Shown piece after piece: positions 17,601 to 24,215 of a stretch of DNA of 38,253 nt. Position 1 is the stretch's first letter; every line of letters starts with the position of its first letter. The DNA is taken from the NCBI GenBank assembly GCA_002050435.1, contig MWYV01000004.1:1-38253 (forward strand). Direction: 5' to 3'. The position numbers were made by a program, and so were the translations under genes. The notes below the pieces were generated by a model, which was not told where the DNA came from, searched no databases, and was given only the letters and a program-made list of their open reading frames with translations. The stretch comes from Chitinophagales bacterium 33-2. Its GTDB lineage: Bacteria > Bacteroidota > Bacteroidia > Chitinophagales > Chitinophagaceae.

Positions 17601-17703
17601 TGGTAAATCACCTTCGTTAGACAGTACAAAAAAACAAGCAGGCGAAAAAGTAAAAGGCGCGCTGAATGATTTGTTTAAAAAGAAAAAACCGGCAGACAAT
17701 TGA
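14674..17703 (+). CDS. AsmA-like inner-membrane protein
   Basis: I place the start at ATG 14674 (MKKFLKYTGISLLALL), giving 1009 residues; the frame is open to a TTG at 14638 but the added residues do not look like a signal. A single N-terminal helix (about 8-28) is followed by a long beta-rich periplasmic part with the AsmA opening pattern (VDFKDLSISWFSNFPKLTL). The C-terminal third has the AsmA_2-like block (GKGNFLLIEGFL, DVKTYFEFANGKV). The last 130 residues are Lys/Asp-rich and probably helical. AsmA-like proteins are thought to act as bridges for lipid transfer between inner and outer membrane; that role here is family knowledge. It stands alone, with repeats on both sides. Confidence 0.9.
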   Translation: MKKFLKYTGISLLALLLIIFLIPVFFKSKILAVVKEEINHNIEAKVDFKDLSISWFSNFPKLTLALEDITVIGKGDFESDTLLSATSLDAAVNIMSIIRQKDMKIYSVFLQSPRVHAIVNKEGRANWDIAQADTTATIDSLSAFQFNLEKYEISDGFIVYDDRQAGMLARIEGLNHKGSGDFNQDLFMLSTSTAATSASFMYAGIPYLAQTKTNINADIEINNQTSTYSFKNAGFLLNDLMIKANGFFQLVNDSTYNMDISFDAPSNEFRNILSLVPAIYKNDFGKIKTSGQASFKGFVKGKYSSTELPAYDVDMNISDGFFQYPDLPKPVKNIQVAARFSNVDGKMDNTVVDIKNAHLEFGDAPFDFKLLFRNPETYKYLDLLVKGNLDLAEVSKFVKLEPGTTLSGMLNADAFAKGNLSALEAQKGPFSAGGFFNIRQFNFSSKDLPFPIKKGSFDIGLKNDGGVADATSINISSGHIEMGEDAIDFALKLDKPVTAMIFSGKAKGGLSLDKVQKFTTLEPGTSIKGMVTADMNFSGSKADIDKGNYEKINLNGSAGFSNIGYTSKEYPEGVQIHSAQLGFSAASAELHSLKAKFQNTNFTASGILNNLIAYALDKGSLKGTVNVSADRIQLNQWMGTQPANTENNVSATEPFLVPANIDLVMNAKAGNVEYDIVQYNNVSGKLLLKDETVQLRDVYTEALDGQVNFNGSYSTRTNKVQPEITMDYSMKEVSIQKAFMAFNRMQQLMPLGKFLSGTLSSQFAMNGKLGADMLPNLATLTGKGNFLLIEGFLSKFQPLEKLASMLQVDVLKDVSLRDVKTYFEFANGKVLVKPFTLKVKDIDMVIGGTHGLDQSMDYILALHIPRSYLGTAGNNLVNQLASAASQKGIQVNLSEYVDLNVRMTGSINNPSIKTDLKQAAGDMGNELKQQAVGFIQQKADSAKKVVTDSLTKVKDRIVDDAKKDILGRITGTKDSSGKSPSLDSTKKQAGEKVKGALNDLFKKKKPADN

Positions 17704-17764
17704 AATTTCTATTGTTCCGGTTTAGCTGAATTAGTTAGTTAACGATGATTATTGATGATATAGA

Positions 17765-17828
17765 ATCACTGCTGTCGGGTAATAGTGGTTATGCCAATTC
17801 AGAAAATCTTTCCCCGGACAGCAGTAAT
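17765..17828. repeat. Short element bounded by inverted ATCACTGCTGTC/GACAGCAGTAAT ends
   Basis: ATCACTGCTGTC at 17765-17776 and GACAGCAGTAAT at 17817-17828 are inverted copies with one mismatch, and the next bases (GGGTAA and TTTCCCC) continue the similarity. The 64-bp element lies between convergent genes. A lone copy of the same end, ATCACTGCTGTCCGGTAA, occurs at 34778-34795. This looks like a tiny non-autonomous element or a remnant of insertion-sequence ends. Confidence 0.6.
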
Positions 17829-17846
17829 ATAAAATATTCATTTGGA

Positions 17847-18230
17847 TCATACATGCTCCATCGGATCCCAGAAGTGGTTTTTAAAATCCACCACTTTATC
17901 ATTCACTACGCGAACGCCTTCCTTTTCCAGCAGTTCCTGCATTTGTTCAGGATATTCAAAATGAAATTTACCAGTCAGTAATCCCTGACGGTTCACCACA
18001 CGATGTGCAGGAACGCGGGGTTTTATTTTGTGTGCACCATTCATGGCCCAACCTACCATACGGGCTGAGGATTTCGCGCCAATGGCTGCTGCAATAGCGC
18101 CATAAGAAGTAACGCTTCCCTTTGGAATTTGACGGGCAACTTCAAAAACCATTTCAAAAAAGCTGTGATCTTTATTGCCTGAAGGTTTAATGTTACTGAT
18201 CTTTTCCTTTGGAAGTTTTGCCTTCGCCAT
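17847..18230 (-). CDS. Alkyltransferase-like protein (MGMT-fold, active-site Cys replaced by Ala)
   Basis: The C-terminal domain matches the DNA-binding domain of O6-alkylguanine-DNA alkyltransferases, with the helix-turn-helix (SVTSYGAIAAAIG), the arginine-finger region (SARMVGWAMNG) and the active-site motif. In that motif the usual PCHRV is VPAHRVVN, so the acceptor cysteine is alanine and the protein cannot accept an alkyl group. Such ATL proteins bind alkylated guanine and direct nucleotide excision repair. I take ATG at 18230 (127 aa); an upstream ATG at 18281 gives 144 aa but overlaps the previous gene far more. It follows trmB and the DUF5522 gene in an overlapping minus-strand set. 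Confidence 0.9.
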   Translation of the reverse strand: MAKAKLPKEKISNIKPSGNKDHSFFEMVFEVARQIPKGSVTSYGAIAAAIGAKSSARMVGWAMNGAHKIKPRVPAHRVVNRQGLLTGKFHFEYPEQMQELLEKEGVRVVNDKVVDFKNHFWDPMEHV

Positions 18231-18426
18231 CGGGTCTGTTTTTAATAAGTTGGGAGCGTAGTGGTTCGGGAACTGCTTCATAGTTGTAGGGACAATGCCT
18301 GCATCCGTTGCCGCAGCAATACCCGCGTTTTAATAAGAAGTAGGCAGTAAAGGTCATGAGCCCCTCTTCATTAAAATACCAGGCCGCTTCTTTTTGAGGT
18401 TCCTCATGTTCATCATTCAACGTCAT
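18193..18426 (-). CDS. DUF5522 small cysteine-rich protein
   Basis: The 77-residue protein contains the block GYCCGNGCRHCPYNY, the hallmark of DUF5522. Four cysteines in this order suggest a zinc or iron-sulfur site, but no function is known to me. It overlaps the trmB stop by 14 bases and the alkyltransferase-like gene by 38 bases, so the three are translationally coupled. The C-terminal end is lysine-rich. Confidence 0.82.
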   Translation of the reverse strand: MTLNDEHEEPQKEAAWYFNEEGLMTFTAYFLLKRGYCCGNGCRHCPYNYEAVPEPLRSQLIKNRPDGEGKTSKGKDQ

Positions 18427-19123
18427 CCGCCTGTTTTAAAATTTGATGCAACAACTCATCCTGTTCTATTGAAGCTATTTGTTGGGGTAGGGAAAAACAG
18501 AGATAATGAACGCGCTTGCTTCCGGCAATATCCAGAGACTCGTAATGGGTTTTGATTTGCAATGCAGCAGGCAGATCCTGGACGGCATACACATCATGCA
18601 TGTCGTGGTGCAGGGTACAGCCATATAGCTCAATGATGGTTTTTGTATAATTGTATAGGTTTGGACTGTCGGTTTTTAAATGGATTTTACCACCTGGTAT
18701 TAGCAGTTTTTGATAACCGCGTAAAAACCGGGGATGTGTTAAACGCTTTTTTGCTTTGGATACACGCAGTTGAGGATCGGGAAAAGTGATCCAGATGGCT
18801 TCAACTTCACCTGGGGCAAAGAATTCTTCGATCTTTTCGATCTGTATCCTTAAAAAAGCAACATGATCCAATCCCAGTTGCCTGGCTTTTTTAGCGCCAA
18901 CCCAGAGCCGGTTGCCTTTTAAATCAACACCAATGTAATTCCTGCCAGTATCGAGTTGCGCCAGTCCAATGGTATATTCTCCTTTGCCGCAGGCCAGTTC
19001 CAATATAATCGGAGCATCATTTTTAAAGAAAGCATTCCAGTTGCCTTTCATGCCTTGCGGGTACTGCAGCACGTTGGAAAATGTTTCCAGTTCAGCAAAA
19101 CGAATCAGTTTTTTCTGAGCCAT
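18413..19123 (-). CDS. trmB: tRNA (guanine-N7-)-methyltransferase TrmB
   Basis: The enzyme uses S-adenosylmethionine to methylate G46 in the tRNA variable loop. The SAM-binding motif is ILELACGKGEYT, followed by IGVDLKGNRLW. The family motif that is often FPDPWPKKRH is here FPDPQLRVSKAKKRLTHPRF, followed by GGKIHLKTDSPNLYNYT. I chose ATG at 19123 (MAQKKLIRFAE), giving 236 residues; the ATG at 19138 would lie inside the hairpin of the upstream terminator. It begins the overlapping set with the DUF5522 and alkyltransferase-like genes. Confidence 0.92.
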   Translation of the reverse strand: MAQKKLIRFAELETFSNVLQYPQGMKGNWNAFFKNDAPIILELACGKGEYTIGLAQLDTGRNYIGVDLKGNRLWVGAKKARQLGLDHVAFLRIQIEKIEEFFAPGEVEAIWITFPDPQLRVSKAKKRLTHPRFLRGYQKLLIPGGKIHLKTDSPNLYNYTKTIIELYGCTLHHDMHDVYAVQDLPAALQIKTHYESLDIAGSKRVHYLCFSLPQQIASIEQDELLHQILKQADDVE

Positions 19124-19156
19124 AAAATAAAAATTCAATTAGAAGACCTAATTGAA
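19124..19156 (-). terminator. Terminator after the fatty acid hydroxylase gene
   Basis: TTCAATTAG (19134-19142) pairs perfectly with CTAATTGAA (19148-19156) around a five-base loop. Read on the minus strand it is followed by TTTTTATTTT, ending at the trmB start codon. It ends the upstream minus-strand gene; the AT-rich stem makes it moderate in strength and it may allow read-through into trmB. Confidence 0.65.
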
Positions 19157-19189
19157 TTGCCCTTACGATTGATAAATGATGGTACCTGC

Positions 19190-19846
19190 TTAATACATCA
19201 ACTCCTTCACCTTTTCCTTATCTTCTTTTTCTTTTTTCAGATCGAACATGGTTCCGAAGATATGGTCCCAGATGGTGGTACTCACGCCAAACCCTTTATG
19301 ATCATCTTTATAATGATGCAGGTGGTGGTTCCTCCACAGCGGTTTCATCCATTTAAATGGAGGGTTCCAGGCATGGATAGCATAATGCATGGTTCCATAC
19401 ATCAGGTAACCCAATAGAAAACCAGGGAAAAAGACCAGGGCAGATTCTTTCATCATTACAAACATCAGGGAAAAGATCACTGAAGAAATAATGATGCTCG
19501 GAACAGGAGGCATAAACAACCTTTCCTTATCTCTTGGGAAATGGTGATGATTGCCATGTAAAACATAAACGATTTTGCGGGCTCTTTCGCTTTCCGCGGC
19601 CATATGAAATGCCCAGCGGTGCATGATGTATTCAAAAAAGGTCCAGAAAAGCATCCCCAGCAGGAACAATACGGAGATGCGCGCCCCGGTGAATTCAAAT
19701 TTATAAGCTGCGTAATAAGGAAACCCAAGCACCACAGGAAGATAGATCCCCCAGATCACAAGGGGATGCGTTTTTGTAAGGAACTCAAGTGCTGGATTAT
19801 GAAACAGCCTTGCCTGTCCTTTATTATGGATTTTGTCGAACTTCAT
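19190..19846 (-). CDS. Fatty acid hydroxylase/sterol desaturase family protein
   Basis: The 218-residue membrane protein carries the histidine clusters of the di-iron fatty acid hydroxylase family in order: HRWAFH, HGNHHHFP, HYAIHA and HHLHHY. Four hydrophobic helices are visible. The spacing resembles fatty acid 2-hydroxylases, which make 2-hydroxy acyl chains of sphingolipids; Bacteroidota often contain sphingolipids, so that role is plausible, but the substrate cannot be read from the sequence. A TAAATTTG element lies just upstream of its start. Confidence 0.87.
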   Translation of the reverse strand: MKFDKIHNKGQARLFHNPALEFLTKTHPLVIWGIYLPVVLGFPYYAAYKFEFTGARISVLFLLGMLFWTFFEYIMHRWAFHMAAESERARKIVYVLHGNHHHFPRDKERLFMPPVPSIIISSVIFSLMFVMMKESALVFFPGFLLGYLMYGTMHYAIHAWNPPFKWMKPLWRNHHLHHYKDDHKGFGVSTTIWDHIFGTMFDLKKEKEDKEKVKELMY

Positions 19847-19859
19847 GAGCAGATTTTTG

Positions 19860-19867
19860 CAAATTTA
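19860..19867 (-). promoter_or_regulatory. Candidate -7 element (TAAATTTG) for the fatty acid hydroxylase gene
   Basis: On the minus strand TAAATTTG matches the Bacteroidota -7 consensus TAnnTTTG and lies about 13 bases before the ATG at 19846. I do not see a clear -33 TTTG partner, so the assignment is tentative. Confidence 0.4.
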
Positions 19868-20017
19868 CAACTGAGCCTTTTTAAAGGTGCGGAATAAAGG
19901 TTAAACATCCGAAAAAAGGGTTGAATGGAACGGATAGCCAAATTTAACCATATCGGACGAGCCTGCCAAGCTTCTACATTCTCTTCAAACAATCCTTTCT
20001 CCCAAATCTTCATTTCC

Positions 20018-20025
20018 TATTTTTG
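20018..20025 (+). promoter_or_regulatory. Candidate -7 element (TATTTTTG) for the FAH-family gene
   Basis: TATTTTTG matches TAnnTTTG and lies 19 bases before the ATG at 20045, implying a short leader. The sequence around it (CTATTTTTGCC) resembles the element upstream of tRNA-Asn at 33118-33125. No clear -33 partner is visible. Confidence 0.45.
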
Positions 20026-20044
20026 CCAGCCATAAAATAACTAT

Positions 20045-21049
20045 ATGAAACTTGTTTCTTATCTCAGGGAAGATCATGATCAGCTGGCGCTTCTGGTTGA
20101 TGGCAACCTTTATAACATGGAACACCTTCACCCAGACCTACCTGGAAACATGTCGATGTTCCTTGGTTTTTGGGAAGAAGTTTTCCCGGTAGTGCAGGCA
20201 GGGATCGATTTGGTAAGAGAGGGACGTATTTCTCCAAACAAGGCCATTCCACTGGATTCTGTTCAGCTACTTGCACCTGTGCCTTTTCCTGCTTCCTGTC
20301 GGGATGGCTATGCTTTTCGCCAGCATGTGGCAGCGGCGCGCAAAAACAGGAAGGTAGATATGATCCCTGAATTTGATCAGTACCCCATATTTTATTTTAC
20401 CAATCACCAGAGCGTTAAGGGCCCGGGTGAAGTGGTGTGCATGCCCGATCATTTTGAAAAACTGGATTTTGAGCTGGAAGCAGCCATTGTGATCTGTAAG
20501 CAGGGCCGCAACATTAAAGCTGAAGATGCTGATGAATACATTGGCGGATTGATGATCATGAATGACCTCAGCGCCAGAAGACTGCAGATGGAAGAAATGC
20601 TGTTGAATCTTGGTCCGGCAAAAGGTAAGGATTTTGCCACCACCATCGGGCCCTGGCTTGTTACGCTGGATGAACTGGAGGAATTTGTAGTGCCGGCAAA
20701 GCAGGGACATGTGGGCAAAAGCTGGAACTTGAAAATGAGTTGCAAGGTCAACGGCATCCAGGTGAGCGAGGGAAACCTTTCAGATATGGACTGGACATTC
20801 GCCGAACTGATTGAAAGGATTTCCTATGGAGTGGATATCTATCCCGGAGAAATCATTGGAAGCGGCACAGTAGGAACCGGTTGTTTCCTTGAGCTCAACG
20901 GAACGGGTAAATTAAATAACCCCGATTATATAGAACAGTGGTTGCAGCATGGTGATGTTGTGGATATGGAGATCGAGCAGTTGGGTGTGCTCACCAATAC
21001 GATTGTTGCCGAAGAAACTGATTGGAGCATTCTCGCGCGCAAAAAATAA
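20045..21049 (+). CDS. Fumarylacetoacetate hydrolase-family protein
   Basis: The 334-residue enzyme has the FAH C-terminal fold, with metal-binding acidic residues in FELEAAIVI and the blocks GLMIMNDLSARRLQ, KGKDFATTIGPW and GEIIGSGTVGTGC. The family hydrolyses or hydrates beta-keto acid and 2-keto acid substrates with a divalent metal, as in aromatic amino acid breakdown. The length and N-terminal domain fit a fumarylacetoacetase-like or 2-hydroxyhepta-diene-dioate isomerase-like member. Neighbours give no pathway context, so the substrate stays open. It is monocistronic. Confidence 0.85.
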   Translation: MKLVSYLREDHDQLALLVDGNLYNMEHLHPDLPGNMSMFLGFWEEVFPVVQAGIDLVREGRISPNKAIPLDSVQLLAPVPFPASCRDGYAFRQHVAAARKNRKVDMIPEFDQYPIFYFTNHQSVKGPGEVVCMPDHFEKLDFELEAAIVICKQGRNIKAEDADEYIGGLMIMNDLSARRLQMEEMLLNLGPAKGKDFATTIGPWLVTLDELEEFVVPAKQGHVGKSWNLKMSCKVNGIQVSEGNLSDMDWTFAELIERISYGVDIYPGEIIGSGTVGTGCFLELNGTGKLNNPDYIEQWLQHGDVVDMEIEQLGVLTNTIVAEETDWSILARKK

Positions 21050-21062
21050 TGCCCTGAAGTAA

Positions 21063-21181
21063 ATGTGCAAATGTGAGGGAGTGTGCGCCGGCAAGGATGG
21101 ATTCTACACGAGGCATTTTAGGAAATTAATATTTATGCCGCTGTATGATGGCCACACGGAAAGCTGTTCACATTTGCACAT
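21063..21181. repeat. Inverted repeat with ATGTGCAAATGTG arms between convergent genes
   Basis: ATGTGCAAATGTG at 21063-21075 and its exact reverse complement CACATTTGCACAT at 21169-21181 flank about 90 bases of unrelated DNA between the FAH-family gene and the response regulator. The arms are direct continuations of each gene's 3' end. It may be a palindromic intergenic repeat; I see no T-run to make it a standard terminator. Confidence 0.6.
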
Positions 21182-21195
21182 GTACTACTGAACGT

Positions 21196-21594
21196 CTATT
21201 CGATTTCTTTAACCTGTTTCAGAAATTCACCGATCCTTAAAAGGATATACTCCATATTCAGGGGTTTGGAAACCAGTTCATCTGCACCAAATAAAATGGC
21301 GCGTCCCTGGCTGATATCAAATCCCGACATCATCATCACTTTTACAGGCACAAGCTTTGGATCATTTTTCAATTCATAGCAAAGGACCCTTCCATCGTCG
21401 CCATTTACATTGATATCCAGCAAAATAATTTGTGGTAAAAAATAAGGAACGATCTCCTGGGCCTCCTGCAGGCTGGCAGCGGTTTCTACTTCAAAACCTT
21501 CTTGTTTTAACCTGCGCTCAAGCAGCATTAAAAGATCGATATCATCATCGATAATAAGTATACGTGCGGGGTTATCTCCGTCCATGTTAAACAT
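21196..21594 (-). CDS. Single-domain response regulator
   Basis: This 132-residue CheY-like receiver has no output domain. The acidic pocket is LIIDDDIDL (D16-D18), the phosphoryl acceptor is D60 (IILLDINVNG), and the conserved Ser90 and Lys110 (VSKPLN) are in place. Such stand-alone receivers relay phosphate or control a partner through protein contact. No histidine kinase is encoded nearby, so its partner is elsewhere. ATG codons at residues 1 and 4 are both usable. Confidence 0.9.
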   Translation of the reverse strand: MFNMDGDNPARILIIDDDIDLLMLLERRLKQEGFEVETAASLQEAQEIVPYFLPQIILLDINVNGDDGRVLCYELKNDPKLVPVKVMMMSGFDISQGRAILFGADELVSKPLNMEYILLRIGEFLKQVKEIE

Positions 21595-21965
21595 GAGCGT
21601 TTGGTTTTTAGGTTAAGCAACGGCTTTCACAGACGGACAGATAGTTTCCCGAGGGTTTGGATAGGATTGGATTAAGAAGAAGTTGACTGATATTGGACTT
21701 TGGTTTTTAAACGGATATGGACTTTACTCAAAACTTACTGGACGGTTTACCGTGGACTAGACGGCTAGGACATTGGATTTGGATTGAATTATCAATCAAC
21801 TTCTGATACAAAACTAGCGATATGCCTATCAGTGAACAAGAGCAGTTTTGACCGTTTTATGCATTATGGATTTTACGTAAACGAGGTATATATGATGGGA
21901 TAATTACCAATAAAAAAACTCGTAGATCTACGAGTTTCAGTTAAAAAGAAAAAGTTTTCAAAACA
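21595..21965. other. Intergenic region with GGACTTTGG-like words and a minus-strand terminator
   Basis: No gene is seen here. From about 21650 to 21790 the words GGAC and GGAT recur at irregular spacing (for example GGATTGGATTAAG and GGACATTGGATTTGGATTG), which forms a leader of about 300 bases for the minus-strand response regulator. GATTGAATTATCAATC near 21783 is a small palindrome. At 21916-21937 lies a 22-base perfect palindrome, part of the terminator described separately. Confidence 0.5.
21912..21937 (-). terminator. Terminator of the 41-codon ORF
   Basis: AAACTCGTAGA/TCTACGAGTTT (21916-21937) is perfectly self-complementary. Read on the minus strand it is followed by seven T residues, the classic rho-independent pattern. 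It lies 28 bases after the stop of the small ORF at 21966-22091. Confidence 0.8.
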
Positions 21966-22091
21966 TTAGTTCCAGTTGATGCTGTTCCAGTCCAGTGTGT
22001 AAGGTTCCATCGGACCAGTGGCAACTTCTTCGCGAAGGGTAGAATCGGAGTGTTCCTGATTCATTTCCCAAATGGTGATACTTATGTCCAT
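21966..22091 (-). CDS. Small ORF, 41 codons, unknown function
   Basis: The ORF starts at ATG 22091 and reads MDISITIWEMNQEHSDSTLR in its first half, then a Gly-Pro-Met-Glu-Pro linker and a Trp/Asn/Tyr-rich end (YTLDWNSINWN). It has no signal peptide, cysteine or membrane segment. I do not recognise a family. What supports a real gene is the terminator 28 bases downstream in the same direction, lying in a gap that otherwise needs none. The sequence somewhat resembles a short precursor peptide with a conserved-looking core at the C terminus, but no modifying enzyme is nearby, so that is only a possibility. Confidence 0.5.
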   Translation of the reverse strand: MDISITIWEMNQEHSDSTLREEVATGPMEPYTLDWNSINWN

Positions 22092-22377
22092 AATGGTTAT
22101 TTATACTTTAAAGACGCAGGCCCGGGAATATTGTTTACCTAAACCTAGTTATAGTAAACTTAAAAAAGAAGGATTGCGCGGTAAACTTCATAATTAGCTT
22201 AAGAATATTCTGGGTTTGTTCAGTAATCATAATTCACATCAGTATATACGGATTCTGAAAACATTCGGTTTGTTAATTGATATTTGGCGACAGAACTAAG
22301 TCCGGCATTTATTGCATTACCCTTCATTATATTATCCTAAACGGGCTTTAAATGTACCTGGTATCAATTTAAGGTCA

Positions 22378-23808
22378 TTACTGTGAATCAGTATTACAAT
22401 CCACTATTTTAATTTGTGCTTCTGTTACATCAAGATTTATTCCTTCTATTTTTTCATTTTTCACAAGATCTATCAGCGCTTCCCTTGTTGAAGGTTTTAA
22501 TTTGATTTCAATGTTTTGTTTTTCTTTAACCTTAAAATAACTGATGCCATAATAAAATTTTTCATTGTCTGCGCCAAAAGCCAGTAATATGCCTGGTTCA
22601 CCTTTGAAAAGCGGAATTTGATTACCGATTTTTTTAAAACTGAAATGGGTGCCATCTTCCATTGCTCCGACACTCAAATTTTTTTGCTGGGGGAAGAAAG
22701 CATAAATGATTAAACCGTGGTTTTTGTCTTTTCCTGATAAACTACCGTTTAATTCAACAAGTTCAGTACCTGGAATGCCTTCAGCAAAAACATCAACATT
22801 ATACCAACCCATAGTTTGTATCTCAAATAAGTAACCACCGGAACCAGCCAGGTCATTAAACCCGCCTCTAAATCCCTCCCAAACTTCATTTTTTGTTATG
22901 GAGTCTTCTTCTGAATTTAAAAAATTTTGAGCGGTAGCCAGATCCAGAACGGGATCATTTCTTTGGTAAGAATAAATGGTATCCATACATGGATTGGATT
23001 TGAATGCATCGGTGGCGGTATCCGATGCAACTCCCGGTTGTGCATATGAAAATGTATCGGTGATGGATTTTTGGGCCTCGTTATTTATAAAACTGATTAC
23101 TGAATTGATATCTTCATCCGACAATTGGGGAAAGGAAGGCATAACAGATCCCCACTCTTTTTGCAATTCAATGGTGTAGCGTGTTGTTGGGATAAACTTC
23201 GAGGGACTTTTGATCCACTTGAAAATATTGCTTATTTCTGTCCAGGGGCCGCGGCTCGTAAAGCCTTTAAGGGCTGGTACGGTTTTACTAGTTTTTATAG
23301 AATGACAAGTGTAACAGTTGGATATAAAAACACTTCTTCCAACTTTCAGCATTTCTTCATTTATTGAAGGGATCAAACTGTCCACAGGCTGCCAGTTAAT
23401 ATTATCGTCCGTCACTGAACCTTTAAATACTTCCATTCCTTCTTCAATACCGTTAGCTGGCAATAAGATCTTTATAGGTTTTTGAACTGAGATTTCTTTC
23501 CCATTTCTTGAATTGATATAGATCATGCCGCCAGACCGTAGTGGCTTTCCGTTTGATTCCGTGTTCAGTCCTGCGAGCACGATATCCTTCATGGTATAAG
23601 CCTCTTTAATTTCAAGTTCAACATTTTCTGAAAAACTATGATTCAGAATTTTAATGATTGCTCCTTTTGGAGTTTTGATCAATGTGTCTTTATCAATGTT
23701 TACCGTCACATAAAAGCTTTCCAGGTTTCCAGCATTTAAAACGCCAGGCTTTGGCGCATTGCAGGCCGTGAACAATGCACAAATAACGCAAAGGGACAAT
23801 AATTTCAT
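22378..23808 (-). CDS. Lipoprotein with a monoheme cytochrome c domain
   Basis: The 476-residue precursor has a lipoprotein signal ending LFTAC (Cys16). Residues about 28-145 form a beta-rich domain with LIKTPKGAIIKILNHSF and KPIKILLPANG, which I recognise only as a common Bacteroidota extracellular module. A cytochrome c domain follows (about 150-255): heme site CYTCH and a likely axial Met in GSVMPSFPQLSDEDI. The C-terminal 220 residues are soluble and unrecognised. It should sit on the outer face of a membrane and carry electrons or bind heme, but it has no redox neighbour. It is isolated, with empty flanks and more A/T than the act-cox genes. Confidence 0.8.
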   Translation of the reverse strand: MKLLSLCVICALFTACNAPKPGVLNAGNLESFYVTVNIDKDTLIKTPKGAIIKILNHSFSENVELEIKEAYTMKDIVLAGLNTESNGKPLRSGGMIYINSRNGKEISVQKPIKILLPANGIEEGMEVFKGSVTDDNINWQPVDSLIPSINEEMLKVGRSVFISNCYTCHSIKTSKTVPALKGFTSRGPWTEISNIFKWIKSPSKFIPTTRYTIELQKEWGSVMPSFPQLSDEDINSVISFINNEAQKSITDTFSYAQPGVASDTATDAFKSNPCMDTIYSYQRNDPVLDLATAQNFLNSEEDSITKNEVWEGFRGGFNDLAGSGGYLFEIQTMGWYNVDVFAEGIPGTELVELNGSLSGKDKNHGLIIYAFFPQQKNLSVGAMEDGTHFSFKKIGNQIPLFKGEPGILLAFGADNEKFYYGISYFKVKEKQNIEIKLKPSTREALIDLVKNEKIEGINLDVTEAQIKIVDCNTDSQ

Positions 23809-24215
23809 TTCCAGCTTTTTTCCAAATTATTATTCTTTTCCTGGATTCACAAGATTAACCCCATGAAAGCCCCGTGCGCTAATATACATATTGGAAGACT
23901 TCTTCAATTTTTCAATAAAAACAGGTGAAGTTTTTCGCTTTCAGTCCAGGGTCAAAAAATTTTTTTAAAAAATATCCAATTCAAATTTTCATAAATATGA
24001 GTTGCTGTTGAAATGATTTTTTGCGGTTAAAAATGATATTTCCCGTTGTAAGAAAAAAAATTCCCGCAATGTTTCGATCTGATAATTGCATCATACAACG
24101 GAGTCAGCAAGCCGCACGTTTTCCAATCTAATTTGAAATGTCATTTCGATTAAATTCAAGATGGCTCGTAATGGTTTAATTCTTAATTTCCTTTTCTTAA
24201 CCATAACGATTTTAT
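23809..24215. other. AT-rich divergent intergenic region
   Basis: This gap lies between the minus-strand cytochrome lipoprotein and the plus-strand GHL10 gene and must hold promoters for both. It is A/T-rich with several homopolymer runs (for example near 23955-23975 and 24050-24060). I find no full TAnnTTTG promoter, repeat or RNA gene. Confidence 0.4.

Noticed and set aside
17745-17981. 78-codon plus-strand frame
   Set aside because: It crosses the small inverted-end element and lies antisense to the well-supported alkyltransferase-like gene.
18231-18281. Longer N terminus for the alkyltransferase-like protein
   Set aside because: The added 17 residues overlap the DUF5522 gene further and have no family support; ATG 18230 is the better start.
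21063-21181. Bidirectional terminator
   Set aside because: The arms are about 90 bases apart and are not followed by T-runs, so it does not meet the usual pattern.
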